Origin: Actinophytocola sp963729115
GTDB taxonomy: Bacteria > Actinomycetota > Actinomycetes > Mycobacteriales > Pseudonocardiaceae
Reading direction: 5' to 3'
Assembly: GCA_963729115.1 (NCBI GenBank)
Contig: CAVSMR010000023.1
Location: forward strand, 1-64,000
Length of the DNA: 64,000 nt
In this document: one piece after another, positions 8,807 through 22,315 of the stretch
Position numbering within the stretch: position 1 is the first letter of the stretch
How the letters are laid out: each line of letters begins with the position of its first letter
The notes under the pieces: model-generated
What the model saw: only the letters and a program-made list of their open reading frames with translations
Told to the model about the DNA's origin: nothing
The model's database searches: none
Position numbers and translations under genes: made by a program

Positions 8807-8840
8807 CCGAAGAGCCCTCCGGTGTCGGAGGGCTCTTCGG
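8807..8840 (-). terminator. rRNA operon terminator hairpin
   Basis: A perfect 14-bp stem (CCGAAGAGCCCTCC and its complement) with a 6-nt loop lies 9 nt beyond the 3' end of 5S rRNA. It has no strong U-tract (CGTGTTGAATGG follows), as is common in high-GC actinobacteria. The start codon of the downstream gene is only 22 nt further. Confidence 0.9.
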
Positions 8841-8849
8841 GAATGAATG

Positions 8850-8967
8850 CTCGGCGGTGTCCTACTCTCCCACACCCTGTCGAGTGCAGTACCATCGGCG
8901 CTGGTGGGCTTAGCTTCCGGGTTCGGAATGGGACCGGGCGTTTCCCCACCGCTATAACCGCCGAAAC
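8850..8967 (-). rRNA. rrf: 5S ribosomal RNA
   Basis: About 118 nt. The 5' end reads GTTTCGGCGGTTATAGC and pairs with the 3' end CACCGCCGAGC, and the core CCATTCCGAACCCGGAAGC is typical of bacterial 5S. It lies 82 nt after 23S in the same orientation. Ends are placed by the terminal helix and may be off by 1-3 nt. Confidence 0.95.
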
Positions 8968-9013
8968 TCTATGAAACTATCGACAACCACAATGTGTGGT
9001 TGGTGTTTCAGAG

Positions 9014-9030
9014 TTGCATAGTGGATGCGA
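9014..9030 (-). other. 23S processing stem, 3' arm
   Basis: In the transcript this 17-nt segment, TCGCATCCACTATGCAA, is exactly complementary to TTGCATAGTGGATGCGA upstream of 23S (12193-12209). Together they close a long helix around pre-23S rRNA, the kind of structure cut by RNase III. Confidence 0.85.
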
Positions 9031-9049
9031 AACAAAATTGATTGTTTGT

Positions 9050-14047
<4,998 letters not shown>

Positions 14048-14479
14048 ATGCTTTAATTGAAGAAAATTCAAATCCCAGCAAAATACCCAAACCAATAAAG
14101 GCCAGGCACAAGCTCACTAGCATATTTGAATCGGCACACTGTTGAGTTCTCAAACAACACACGCACACCCAAACCACACTGCAATTGCTGTGTGTATCCG
14201 GGGGCTTGTCCTCGGTTTTCGGTTCGAATCCCTCCGAACCGCAGGTCGCCCACTCTATCACTCACGTGAGAGCTTGGTTCGCGACCCCCTGTCAGCGCTC
14301 GTTCCCGGTGACCCGGGCCCGTTCCGCGCTGGCAGAGAGAAAGTTACACGCACCCAAATAGGGGCTTGCAACCGGCCCCCCTCAAACGGCGTCTGCGCTG
14401 GTCACACGCCTGCGTGACACCCGATCCGGGGACTACACAATTCTCAACGCCTGGGGCGGTGCCGAAGTTCCTGGACACG
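14048..14479 (-). promoter_or_regulatory. rRNA operon promoter and leader region
   Basis: The 430 nt between tyrS and 16S hold no gene. The leader contains an antitermination-type box near 14133-14160, where TTGAGAACTCAA makes a perfect palindrome inside TTGTTTGAGAACTCAACA, a form conserved in actinobacterial rrn leaders. It also contains the 5' arm of the 16S processing stem (GTGCCTGGCC, 14100-14109). A weak promoter candidate is TTGCAA (14366-14371) with TAACTT (14341-14346) but its spacer is 19 nt. A perfect palindrome CTCACGTGAG lies near 14262-14271. I cannot assign the start sites with confidence. Confidence 0.65.
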
Positions 14480-15754
14480 TCAGGCCACTACCTCGACACC
14501 GGCCGTGTTCCGCTTGCCGCGGCGCACGACGAGCCAGCGACCGTGCAGGAGGTCCTCCTTGGCCGGCCGCCACTCCTCGTCGGTCACCTTCGTGTTGTTC
14601 ACGTACGCCCCGCCCTCGCCCACGGTCCGGCGCGCGGCTCCCTTGCTCGGGCTCAGACCGCTCGTGACCAGCAGGTCCACGATCGTCGGCTCCTCGGCCA
14701 ACCGGACCGTGCCCGTCGGCGCCTCGGCCATCGCGGCGGTGAGCGTCGACTCGTCGAGCTCCCGCAGCTCCCCGCGGCCGAACAGCGCCTGGCTGGCCGC
14801 GATGACCTGTTCCGTCTCGTGGTCCCCGTGCACGAGCCGGGTGAACTCGGCCGCCAGGCGGCGCTGCGCCGAGCGCAGGTGCGGGCGTTCGGCCAGGTCA
14901 GCGGCGAGCGCGTCGATCTCCTCCCGGGGGAGGAACGTGAACATCCGCAGGTACCGGAGCACGTCCGCGTCGCCGACGTTGACGAAGTACTGGTACCAGG
15001 CGTACGGCGAGGTCAGCGCCGGGTCGAGCCACACGTTCCCGCCGCCGGTCGACTTGCCGAACTTGCGGCCCTCGGCGTCGGTGACCAGTGGCGCGGTCAG
15101 CGCGTGCACGGTGTCGCCGTCCATCCGGCGGATCAGGTCGACACCGCCGACGATGTTGCCCCACTGGTCGGAGCCGCCGACCTGGAGCTGGCAGCCGTAC
15201 TTGCGGCGCAGCTGCAGGTAGTCGTGCGACTGCAGGAGCAGGTAGCTGAACTCGGTGTAGGAGATGCCGTCGGTCTCGAGGCGGCGTTTGACCGTGTCCC
15301 GGGCGAGCATCACGTTGACCGAGAAGTGCTTGCCGACGTCGCGGAGGAAGTCGAGCACGGTCAGGCCGCGGGTCCACTCCAGGTTGTTCACGACGATCGC
15401 GCCCGTCGGCGAGTCGTCGAAGTCGACGAACCGCTCGAGCTGGCCGCGGATCCGCTCCGCCCACTCCGCCACGACGTCCAGCGAGGTCAGGGTGCGCTCC
15501 CCCGTGTCCCGCGGGTCGCCGACCATGCCGGTCGCGCCGCCGGCCAGCACGATCGGCCGGTGCCCCGCTCGCTGGAAACGCGTCAGCATGAGCAGCGGCA
15601 CGAGGTTGCCTGCGTGCAGGCTCGGCGCGGTCGGGTCGAAGCCCACGTACAGGGTGATCGGGCCGGCGTCCAGATCCTTGCGCAGCGCGTCGAGATCGGT
15701 GGACTGCGCGATCAACCCGCGCCAGGACAGCTCGTCGAGAATGTGTTCTCCCAC
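14480..15754 (-). CDS. tyrS: Tyrosine-tRNA ligase
   Basis: Class I aminoacyl-tRNA synthetase charging tRNA-Tyr. The HIGH-like motif is HAGN at residues 47-50 (PTAPSLHAGNLVPL). The KMSKS-like loop is KFGKS in the context RKFGKSTGGGNVW. A C-terminal S4 domain follows (PSKGAARRTVGEGGAYVNN). 424 residues, normal. It lies 23 nt downstream of mpg, and the rRNA operon begins after it, so it is the last gene before the rrn promoter region. No T-box-like leader is visible. Confidence 0.97.
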   Translation of the reverse strand: MGEHILDELSWRGLIAQSTDLDALRKDLDAGPITLYVGFDPTAPSLHAGNLVPLLMLTRFQRAGHRPIVLAGGATGMVGDPRDTGERTLTSLDVVAEWAERIRGQLERFVDFDDSPTGAIVVNNLEWTRGLTVLDFLRDVGKHFSVNVMLARDTVKRRLETDGISYTEFSYLLLQSHDYLQLRRKYGCQLQVGGSDQWGNIVGGVDLIRRMDGDTVHALTAPLVTDAEGRKFGKSTGGGNVWLDPALTSPYAWYQYFVNVGDADVLRYLRMFTFLPREEIDALAADLAERPHLRSAQRRLAAEFTRLVHGDHETEQVIAASQALFGRGELRELDESTLTAAMAEAPTGTVRLAEEPTIVDLLVTSGLSPSKGAARRTVGEGGAYVNNTKVTDEEWRPAKEDLLHGRWLVVRRGKRNTAGVEVVA

Positions 15755-15777
15755 GGCTACCAGTTTCCCGTACCTGC

Positions 15778-16434
15778 TCAGGCCCCATTCCCCGGGGGAC
15801 TACCGGCCCGCCGCGCCGCCTTGCCGCCGCGGCGGTACGCGCTGACCGAGCGCGAGCCGTCGATCCAGAACCGCCACGGCACGTCCATCGCCACCGCGAC
15901 GCCGACCCGTGGGCCGGTGCGGATCGCCGACGGCGGCACGGGGTCGCCGGCCAGCAGCCGCACGGCGGAGGCCGGGTCGGTCAGGTCGGCACCGTTGTGG
16001 TCGCGCTCCAGGCCGAGCACGCCGGTCAGCCGGGCCGGGCCCTTGGCGAGCTCGGCCTCGCTGCGCGCCGCCGGCCGGCGCGACCGCGCGAGGTCGAGGC
16101 CCGCGATCACCTCGCCCGCCCGCAGCAGCACCGCACCCGGCACGCCGTCGGTCAGGGCGACGACGTTGGCGCAGAAGTGCATGCCGTACACGAAGTAGAC
16201 GTACAGGTGGCCGGCCGGGCCGAACATCACCTCGTTGCGCGGGGTCTTGCCGCGGTAGCAATGCGACGCGGGATCGTCGCCGCCGCGGTAGGCCTCCACC
16301 TCGGTCAGCCGGACCTGGACCTCGCCCGCCTCGAGCACGCAGCCCAGCAGCAGCTTCGCGGCGTCCAGCGGGTCGACCGCCAGCTCCTCGCGAGTGAGCA
16401 GCCGGCTCGACGGGAGGGGACCGGCGGCGGACAC
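15778..16434 (-). CDS. mpg: 3-methyladenine DNA glycosylase (AAG/MPG family)
   Basis: Excises alkylated purines. The family blocks are visible: LTEVEAYRGGDDPASHCYRG (including the catalytic Glu of TEVEAY), RNEVMFGPAGHLYVYFVYGM, and AKGPARLTGVLGL. The GTG at 16434 gives 218 residues; a TTG at 16455 would overlap the MFS gene. It sits 10 nt after the MFS stop and 23 nt before tyrS. The mpg-tyrS pair is shared with mycobacteria (Rv1688-Rv1689). Confidence 0.92.
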   Translation of the reverse strand: MSAAGPLPSSRLLTREELAVDPLDAAKLLLGCVLEAGEVQVRLTEVEAYRGGDDPASHCYRGKTPRNEVMFGPAGHLYVYFVYGMHFCANVVALTDGVPGAVLLRAGEVIAGLDLARSRRPAARSEAELAKGPARLTGVLGLERDHNGADLTDPASAVRLLAGDPVPPSAIRTGPRVGVAVAMDVPWRFWIDGSRSVSAYRRGGKAARRAGSPPGNGA

Positions 16435-16444
16435 GCGGGCGAGC

Positions 16445-17677
16445 CTATACGGCAACCGGACGGCGGCGTTCCGCCCGCGCCGCCGGCAGGTACAGCGGCG
16501 CCGCGAGGGCCAGCACGACCCCGCCGACCACGATCGCGACGCTCACCGAGGCGCCGGACGCGATCGCGGACAGCAGGATCAGGCCGATCGAGCCGGCCGG
16601 CTGCATCATCATCGAGTTGACCGACATCACCGTGGACCGGTGCTCGCTGGTCACCTCGCGGTGCAGCAGCGTCATGTGCACCGGGCCGCCGGCGCCGTGC
16701 ACGAGGTAGGACATGAGGTAGCCGGTCAGTACCCCGGCGGGGCCGGCGAGCAGGCCCATGCCGACCACCGCGATGCCCTGCGCGATCCGCAGCACGCCCG
16801 CGGTGACGGCCACCCCCATCCGGGCGCTGAGCAGCGGCACCAGCGCCGCCCCGGCGGCGGAGGCGAGCCACCCCACCGCGGCGGCCGGCCCGGTGATCGC
16901 CGCGGCCGCCTCCTGGCCGCCGACCTCCTCGGACAGCCGCACCGGCATGAGCGTCTCGAAGGTGACCATGCCGAAGCCCCAGCACAGCTCCACCGCGACG
17001 AGCGCCAGCAGGATCCGGGACCGGCGGACGACCCGCACGCCGTCGGCGATCACCGTCGGCACGTCCCGCAGCGAGGCCAGCAGCCGGCGCGGGCCATCCG
17101 GGTGCGGAGGTTCACGAACCAGCGCGACGATCGCGACGAGCCCGGCGACCTGCACGCAGAGCGCCAGGAGTACCGGCACCACCAGGGTCGGGACCCCGGG
17201 CAGGTCGACCCAGGCCACGAGCCCGCCGGTGGCGAGCGCGCCGGCGCCGATCGCGAGCCCGATCACGGTCCCGCCCGCGGACAGCCCGCGCTCCAGCTTC
17301 GCCGACGGGTCGGCCGCGAGCCTGGCGTCGACGTACCACGACTCCAGCGGCCCGCTGTCCAGCGCGCGGTAGACGCCCTGCAGCATGGCGACGACCGCGA
17401 ACTCGGCGACCGAGTCGGCCACGACGAGCAGCGACATCGAGCCGATCGCCACCACGGCCGAGAGCGCGAGAACCGGTCGCCGGCCCCACGAGTCGGACAA
17501 CCCGCCGGTCGGCAGCTCCAACGCCAGCACGACGAAGCCCTGCAGCGACATCGCGAGCCCGAACTCGGCCAGGGTCAGGCCCCGGCTCAGCGCCAGCAGC
17601 ACGCCGATCGGGATGCACAGGCCGACCGGGAACCAGCGCAGCGCCAGCAGCACGAGGAACCGGCGGTGCGCGTTCAC
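16445..17677 (-). CDS. MFS transporter
   Basis: 410 residues with about 12 hydrophobic segments. The typical MFS loop-2/3 signature appears as GGLSDSWGRRPVLAL after the second segment. The cargo cannot be read from sequence; the family includes drug efflux pumps. It starts with GTG inside the stop of the HTH regulator (GTGA overlap), so regulator and transporter form a two-gene operon, which hints at ligand-controlled export. Confidence 0.85.
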   Translation of the reverse strand: MNAHRRFLVLLALRWFPVGLCIPIGVLLALSRGLTLAEFGLAMSLQGFVVLALELPTGGLSDSWGRRPVLALSAVVAIGSMSLLVVADSVAEFAVVAMLQGVYRALDSGPLESWYVDARLAADPSAKLERGLSAGGTVIGLAIGAGALATGGLVAWVDLPGVPTLVVPVLLALCVQVAGLVAIVALVREPPHPDGPRRLLASLRDVPTVIADGVRVVRRSRILLALVAVELCWGFGMVTFETLMPVRLSEEVGGQEAAAAITGPAAAVGWLASAAGAALVPLLSARMGVAVTAGVLRIAQGIAVVGMGLLAGPAGVLTGYLMSYLVHGAGGPVHMTLLHREVTSEHRSTVMSVNSMMMQPAGSIGLILLSAIASGASVSVAIVVGGVVLALAAPLYLPAARAERRRPVAV

Positions 17678-18234
17678 GGAGCCTCCTCCGGTTCGGCAGG
17701 CAGCCCGACGACGTTCACCACGACCTGGCTACTGCCCGGCCGGGGCGGCAGGTCCCGGTAGCGCAGGAGCACCGCGAAGAGCTCCTCCATGAGCTCATTC
17801 AGCTGGTCGGCGCTCACCTCGACGATGACGTCGGACATGGAGGCCGCGTCCTGCCACGGCTCCGGCCAGCGCGCACGCTCCCGCTCCCACCGTTCCGCTC
17901 GCTCGGCCAGGTACCGGAACTGCTGCTGGCGCAGCCAGCCCAGCGCGGCCTGCGCGTCGGGGTCGTCCGCGTGTTCGGTGTTCCGCCAGCTGTGCGAGTC
18001 CTGGGCGGCGGCCCAGAACCGCTGTTTGCCGGTCCCCTCCGCGGTCTCCTCGACGAGGCCGACCTCGGCGAGTTTGCGCAGGTGATAGCTCGTCGCGCCG
18101 GTGTTGGTGCCCAGGCGCTCGGCGAGTGCGGTCGCGTTGGCGGCACCGTGCAGACGCAGCTGACTGAGTAGTCGCGAGCGAAGCGGGTGCGCGAGCACGC
18201 GCAGTGCGCGGCTGTCGAGCCGGATGTCCTTCAC
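17674..18234 (-). CDS. ArsR-like winged-helix transcriptional regulator
   Basis: Helix-turn-helix of the ArsR/HTH_20 type at about residues 5-75: LRVLAHPLRSRLLSQLRLHG, then ATALAERLGTNTGATSYHLRKLAEVGLVEE. The C-terminal half is helical and Trp/Arg-rich. The GTG at 18234 (VKDIRLDSRALR) is the family-like start; the TTG at 18270 would place the operator repeats inside the gene. 186 residues. It overlaps the MFS gene by 4 nt, and a triple GTGCAC operator lies immediately before the start, so it most likely represses itself and the pump. Confidence 0.85.
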   Translation of the reverse strand: MKDIRLDSRALRVLAHPLRSRLLSQLRLHGAANATALAERLGTNTGATSYHLRKLAEVGLVEETAEGTGKQRFWAAAQDSHSWRNTEHADDPDAQAALGWLRQQQFRYLAERAERWERERARWPEPWQDAASMSDVIVEVSADQLNELMEELFAVLLRYRDLPPRPGSSQVVVNVVGLPAEPEEAP

Positions 18235-18236
18235 TC

Positions 18237-18270
18237 GTGCACAATAACTGTGCACAGCTATTGTGCACAA
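18237..18270 (-). promoter_or_regulatory. Triple-repeat operator of the HTH-MFS operon
   Basis: Three copies of GTGCAC are spaced exactly 13 nt apart; the middle one is the centre of a near-perfect 20-bp palindrome (AATAGCTGTGCACAGTTATT). A -10-like CATAAT lies just upstream (18274-18279), overlapping the argH stop, so a bound repressor would cover the start point. There is no Shine-Dalgarno before the GTG. Confidence 0.7.
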
Positions 18271-18273
18271 GTA

Positions 18274-19680
18274 TTATGCAAGCCAGCTCCGCAGGTCGGC
18301 CAGCACCTCCGTGACCCGAGCTCGCTGTTCGGCGACGCGTGACGGGGCCGTGCCGCCGAAGGCGTCGCGGGACGCGATCGAGCCCTCGACCGTCAGCACG
18401 TCGCGGACCTCCGGCGACAGCGCGGGGTGCACGCCGGCCAGCTCCTCGTCGGTCAGGTCGGCGAGGCCGGCGCCGCGCGCCTCGGCGATCCGCACGCACT
18501 CCCCCGCCGCCTCGTGCGCCACGCGGAACGGAATCCCTTGCCGCACCAGCCATTCCGCGATGTCCGTCGCGAGCGTGAACCCGGCCGGCGCCAGCTCCGC
18601 CATGCGAGCCGTGTCGAACCGCAGCGTGCCGACCATCCCCGCGATCGCCGGCAGCAGCAGCTCCAGCTGCTCCACCGAGTCGAACAGCGGCTCCTTGTCC
18701 TCCTGCAGGTCCCGGTTGTAGGCGAGCGGCTGCGCCTTGAGCACCGCGAGCAGCCCGGTGAGGTTGCCGATCAGCCGGCCGGACTTGCCGCGCGCCAGCT
18801 CCGCGACATCGGGGTTCTTCTTCTGCGGCATGATCGAGCTGCCGGTCGCCCACGCGTCGTCGAGCACCGCGTAGCCGAACTCCGCCGTGGTCCAGACGAT
18901 CACCTCCTCGGCGAGCCGGGAGAGGTCCACGCCGAGCATCGCCAGGCAGAACGCGACCTCCGCGGCGAAGTCACGCGACGCCACCCCGTCGATGGAGTTC
19001 GCCGCGGCCGAGGCGAAGCCGAGCTCGGCCGCCACCGCCGCCGGGTCCAGCCCGAGCGACGACCCGGCGAGCGCGCCCGACCCGTACGGCGACACGGCGG
19101 CCCGCCGGTCCCAGTCCCGCAGCCGGTCCACGTCCCGCAGCAGCGCCTGGACGTGGGCCAGCAGGTGGTGCGCGAGCAGCACGGGCTGGGCGTGCTGCAG
19201 GTGCGTGCGCCCGGGCATGACCGCGGCCGGGTGCTGGTCGGCCTGATGCAGCAACGCCGCCACGACGTCCGTGACACCGAGCGCGACGCGGCGGGCGGCG
19301 TCACGCAGCCACATCCGGAACAGCGTCGCCACCTGGTCGTTGCGCGACCGGCCCGCGCGGAGCTTGCCGCCCAGCTCCGGACCGGCGCGCTCGATGAGGC
19401 CGCGTTCGAGCGCGGTGTGCACGTCCTCGTCGGCCATCGTCGGCGTGAAGGCGCCCGAGGCGACGTCGGCCGCCAGCCGGTCCAGCGCGGCGAGCATGCC
19501 CGCGAGCTCGTCGTCGGTGAGCAGCTTGGCCTGGTGCAGGACGCGGGCGTGCGCCCGGGAGCCGGCGATGTCGTACGGCGCGAGCCGCCAGTCGAAGTGC
19601 GTCGAGGCGGACAGCGCCGCGAGCGCCTCGGCCGGACCGGACGCGAACCGCCCGCCCCAGAGCTGTACCGGGTCAGGCAT
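18274..19680 (-). CDS. argH: Argininosuccinate lyase
   Basis: Last step of arginine synthesis: argininosuccinate to arginine and fumarate. Fumarase/ASL superfamily signature GSSIMPQKKNPD is present, along with MPGRTHLQHAQPV. The ATG at 19680 (MPDPVQLWGGRF) is the family start, overlapping the argG stop by 8 nt; the open frame extends upstream into argG but that part is a shadow. 468 residues. Last gene of the arg operon; its TAA lies at the -10-like element of the next operon. Confidence 0.97.
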   Translation of the reverse strand: MPDPVQLWGGRFASGPAEALAALSASTHFDWRLAPYDIAGSRAHARVLHQAKLLTDDELAGMLAALDRLAADVASGAFTPTMADEDVHTALERGLIERAGPELGGKLRAGRSRNDQVATLFRMWLRDAARRVALGVTDVVAALLHQADQHPAAVMPGRTHLQHAQPVLLAHHLLAHVQALLRDVDRLRDWDRRAAVSPYGSGALAGSSLGLDPAAVAAELGFASAAANSIDGVASRDFAAEVAFCLAMLGVDLSRLAEEVIVWTTAEFGYAVLDDAWATGSSIMPQKKNPDVAELARGKSGRLIGNLTGLLAVLKAQPLAYNRDLQEDKEPLFDSVEQLELLLPAIAGMVGTLRFDTARMAELAPAGFTLATDIAEWLVRQGIPFRVAHEAAGECVRIAEARGAGLADLTDEELAGVHPALSPEVRDVLTVEGSIASRDAFGGTAPSRVAEQRARVTEVLADLRSWLA

Positions 19681-20872
19681 GGTGCAGGTCGCGCTTCGCC
19701 GCGATCTTCGACGGCAGGCCCCACAGCTGCACGAACCCCTTGGCCAGCGACTGGTCGAACGTGTCGCCCTCGTCGTAGGTGGCCAGGTTGAAGTCGTACA
19801 GCGACTGCTCGCTGCGCCGCCCGGTGACGACCGCCCGGCCACCGTGCAGGGTCAGCCGGACCTGGCCGCTGACGTGCTCCTGGGTCTTCGCGACGAACGT
19901 GTCGAGCGCGTCCTTGAGCGGGGAGAACCACAGGCCGTCGTACACGAGCTCCGACCACCGCTGCTCGACCTGGCGCTTGAACCGGGCGAGGTCCCGCTCG
20001 ACGGTGACGTTCTCCAGCTCCTGGTGCGCGGTGATCAACGCGATCGCGCCGGGTGCCTCGTACACCTCGCGGCTCTTGATGCCCACCAGCCGGTCCTCGA
20101 CCATGTCCAGCCGCCCGACGCCCTGCGCGCCGGCCCGCCGGTTGAGCTGCTGGATGGCCTGCAGCACGGTCACCGTCTCGCCGTCGATGGCCACGGGAAC
20201 GCCCTTGTCGAACGTGATCACGACCTCGTCCGCGTCGCGCGGCTGGGCCGGGTCGTGGGTGTAGGAGTAGACGTCCTCGATCGGCGCGTTCCAGATGTCC
20301 TCGAGGAAGCCGGTCTCCACCGCGCGGCCCCACACGTTCTGGTCGACCGAGTACGGCGAGGACTTCGTCTGGTCGATCGGCAGGTTGCGCTCGTGCGCGT
20401 AGGCGATGGCCTTCTCCCGCGTCCACGCGAAGTCGCGGACCGGCGCGATGACCTTGAGGTCGGGGGCGAGCGCGCCGATGCCGACCTCGAAGCGGACCTG
20501 GTCGTTGCCCTTGCCGGTGCAGCCGTGCGAGACGGTCGTGGCACCGTGGTACTTCGCGGCCTCCGCCAGGTGCTTGACGATCACCGGCCGCGACAGCGCC
20601 GAGACCAGCGGGTAGCGGTCCATGTAGAGCGCGTTCGCCTGCAGCGCGGGCAGGCAGTACTGGTCGGCGAACTCGTCGCGCGCGTCGGCGACCACGGCCT
20701 CGACCGCGCCGCACTCCAGCGCCCGCTTGCGGATGGTGTCGAGATCCTCGCCACCCTGGCCGACGTCGACCGCGACGGCCACGACCTCCGCCCCGGTCTC
20801 CTCGGCGATCCACCCGATCGCCACGGACGTGTCCAGGCCGCCCGAATAGGCCAGCACGATCCGCTCAGTCAT
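19673..20872 (-). CDS. argG: Argininosuccinate synthase
   Basis: Joins citrulline and aspartate at the cost of ATP. N-terminal PP-loop LAYSGGLDTSVAIGW (residues 8-22) binds ATP; GCTGKGNDQVRFE is the second substrate block. 399 residues, normal. It starts 8 nt inside the end of argR and ends 8 nt inside argH, in keeping with a single polycistronic arginine message. Confidence 0.97.
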   Translation of the reverse strand: MTERIVLAYSGGLDTSVAIGWIAEETGAEVVAVAVDVGQGGEDLDTIRKRALECGAVEAVVADARDEFADQYCLPALQANALYMDRYPLVSALSRPVIVKHLAEAAKYHGATTVSHGCTGKGNDQVRFEVGIGALAPDLKVIAPVRDFAWTREKAIAYAHERNLPIDQTKSSPYSVDQNVWGRAVETGFLEDIWNAPIEDVYSYTHDPAQPRDADEVVITFDKGVPVAIDGETVTVLQAIQQLNRRAGAQGVGRLDMVEDRLVGIKSREVYEAPGAIALITAHQELENVTVERDLARFKRQVEQRWSELVYDGLWFSPLKDALDTFVAKTQEHVSGQVRLTLHGGRAVVTGRRSEQSLYDFNLATYDEGDTFDQSLAKGFVQLWGLPSKIAAKRDLHHA

Positions 20873-21398
20873 TGGTCTCTCCTTCTTCGGTCAAGTCCGT
20901 TCGCGCTGCGAGCGCGGTGAATCGGTCGGCGAGGTCCTTGCCGGACAGTGGTTCCCGGGCGATGACCATCACCGTGTCGTCGCCGGCGATGGTGCCGACG
21001 ACCTCGTGCAGTGCGGCCCGGTCGATCGCGCTCGCGAGGAACTGCGCGGCACCGGGCGGGGTTCGCAACACGGTCAGGTTCGCCGAGCAGTCCGCGGACA
21101 CGAGCAGCTCGGCCAGCAGGCGGGCGAGGCGCGACGTGCCGCCCTGCACCCCGCGCACGGGGCTGCCGTCCTCCGGGATCACGTACACGGCGGCACCGCC
21201 GTCGACGCCGCGCAGCTTCACCGCGCCCAGCTCGTCGAGATCGCGCGACAGCGTGGCCTGCGTGACCTCGATGCCTTCCCCGGCAAGGAGCTTGGCGAGC
21301 TCGGTCTGGCTGCGGATGCCCATCGCGGACACCAACTCCACGATCCGGCCCTGCCGGGCGACGCGGGAGGTGCCGGCGGTGTTCGTCTGCCCGGTCAT
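20865..21398 (-). CDS. argR: Arginine repressor ArgR
   Basis: Hexameric repressor/activator of arginine genes. The N-terminal winged helix (RIVELVSAMGIRSQTELAKLL, then VTQATLSRDLDELGAVKL) is followed by the C-terminal arginine-binding oligomerisation domain with the GTIAGDDTVMVIA block. The ATG at 21398 overlaps the argF stop (ATGA). 177 residues. The regulator is encoded inside the operon it should control through the sites in front of argC. Confidence 0.96.
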   Translation of the reverse strand: MTGQTNTAGTSRVARQGRIVELVSAMGIRSQTELAKLLAGEGIEVTQATLSRDLDELGAVKLRGVDGGAAVYVIPEDGSPVRGVQGGTSRLARLLAELLVSADCSANLTVLRTPPGAAQFLASAIDRAALHEVVGTIAGDDTVMVIAREPLSGKDLADRFTALAARTDLTEEGETND

Positions 21399-22315
21399 CG
21401 CGTCCCCAGCAACCAGGCCAGCAGCGCCTTCTGGCTGTGCAACCGGTTCTCCGCCTCGTCCCACACGGCGCTCGCCGGGCCGTCGAGCACCTCGTCGGTG
21501 ATCTCCATGCCACGGTGCGCGGGCAGGCAGTGCAACACGATCGCGCCCCTCGCGGCGCGGGCCAGCAGGCCGGCGTTGACCTGGTAGGGCCGGAACGGCG
21601 CCACCCGGTCCCGGCCGTCGTTCTCCTGGCCCATCGACGTCCACGCGTCGGTGACCAGGACGTCCGCGCCGTCGACCGCCGCGTGCGGGTCGGCGACGAG
21701 CGCGACGCTCCCGCCGGTCTCCGCCGCGCGGAGCTTGGCGTCGAGCATGAGCTCGCCGTGCGGGTGGAAACCCGCGGGGCCCGAGATCCGCACGTGCAGG
21801 CCCGCGGTCGCGCCGCCGAGCAGCAGCGACTGCGCCATGTTGTTGCCGCCGTCGCCGAGGTAGGTGAGCGTGACACCGGCCAGCCGGCCGTGCCGCTCGC
21901 GGACGGTCTGCAGGTCGGCGAGGACCTGGCACGGGTGGAACTCGTTGGTCAGCGCGTTGATCACGGGAATCGTGGACGCCGACGCCATCGCGGTCATCCG
22001 GGCCTGCGCGAAGGTCCGCCACACCACGGCGTCGACGTAGCGGGACACCACTCGCGAGGTGTCCTCGATGGTCTCCTCCCGGCCGAGCTGCATCGTGCGG
22101 CCGTCGATCACGATCGGGTGGCCGCCCAGCTGGTCGATGCCGACCTCGAACGAGAGCCGGGTGCGCGTGGAGTTCTTCTCGAAGATCGTGGCGACCGACT
22201 TCCCGCGCAGGACGGGGAAGCCGAGGGGGTCGGCCTTCATCCGGTCGGCGAGGTCGAGGACCTCGGTCTGCTCGGCCGTGGACAGGTCGTCGTCGCGCAG
22301 GAAGTGCCGGACCAT
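21395..22315 (-). CDS. argF: Ornithine carbamoyltransferase
   Basis: Forms citrulline from ornithine and carbamoyl phosphate. The carbamoyl-phosphate motif FEKNSTRTRLSFE, the HPCQVLAD block and the ornithine loop with HCLPAHRG are all visible. 306 residues. The ATG at 22315 shares one base with the argD stop (TGATG), and its own stop overlaps the argR start. Confidence 0.97.
   Translation of the reverse strand: MVRHFLRDDDLSTAEQTEVLDLADRMKADPLGFPVLRGKSVATIFEKNSTRTRLSFEVGIDQLGGHPIVIDGRTMQLGREETIEDTSRVVSRYVDAVVWRTFAQARMTAMASASTIPVINALTNEFHPCQVLADLQTVRERHGRLAGVTLTYLGDGGNNMAQSLLLGGATAGLHVRISGPAGFHPHGELMLDAKLRAAETGGSVALVADPHAAVDGADVLVTDAWTSMGQENDGRDRVAPFRPYQVNAGLLARAARGAIVLHCLPAHRGMEITDEVLDGPASAVWDEAENRLHSQKALLAWLLGTR

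Noticed and set aside
14205..14245. tRNA-like fragment GGTTCGAATCCCTCCGAACC before 16S
   Set aside because: It looks like a T-arm (GGTTCGAATCC) on the plus strand, but I cannot build acceptor, D and anticodon arms around it; it may be a relic of a tRNA gene, which I cannot support further.
19681..19842. Longer N-terminus of argH
   Set aside because: The extra residues are the argG coding region read in another frame; MPDPVQLWGGRF is the true family start.
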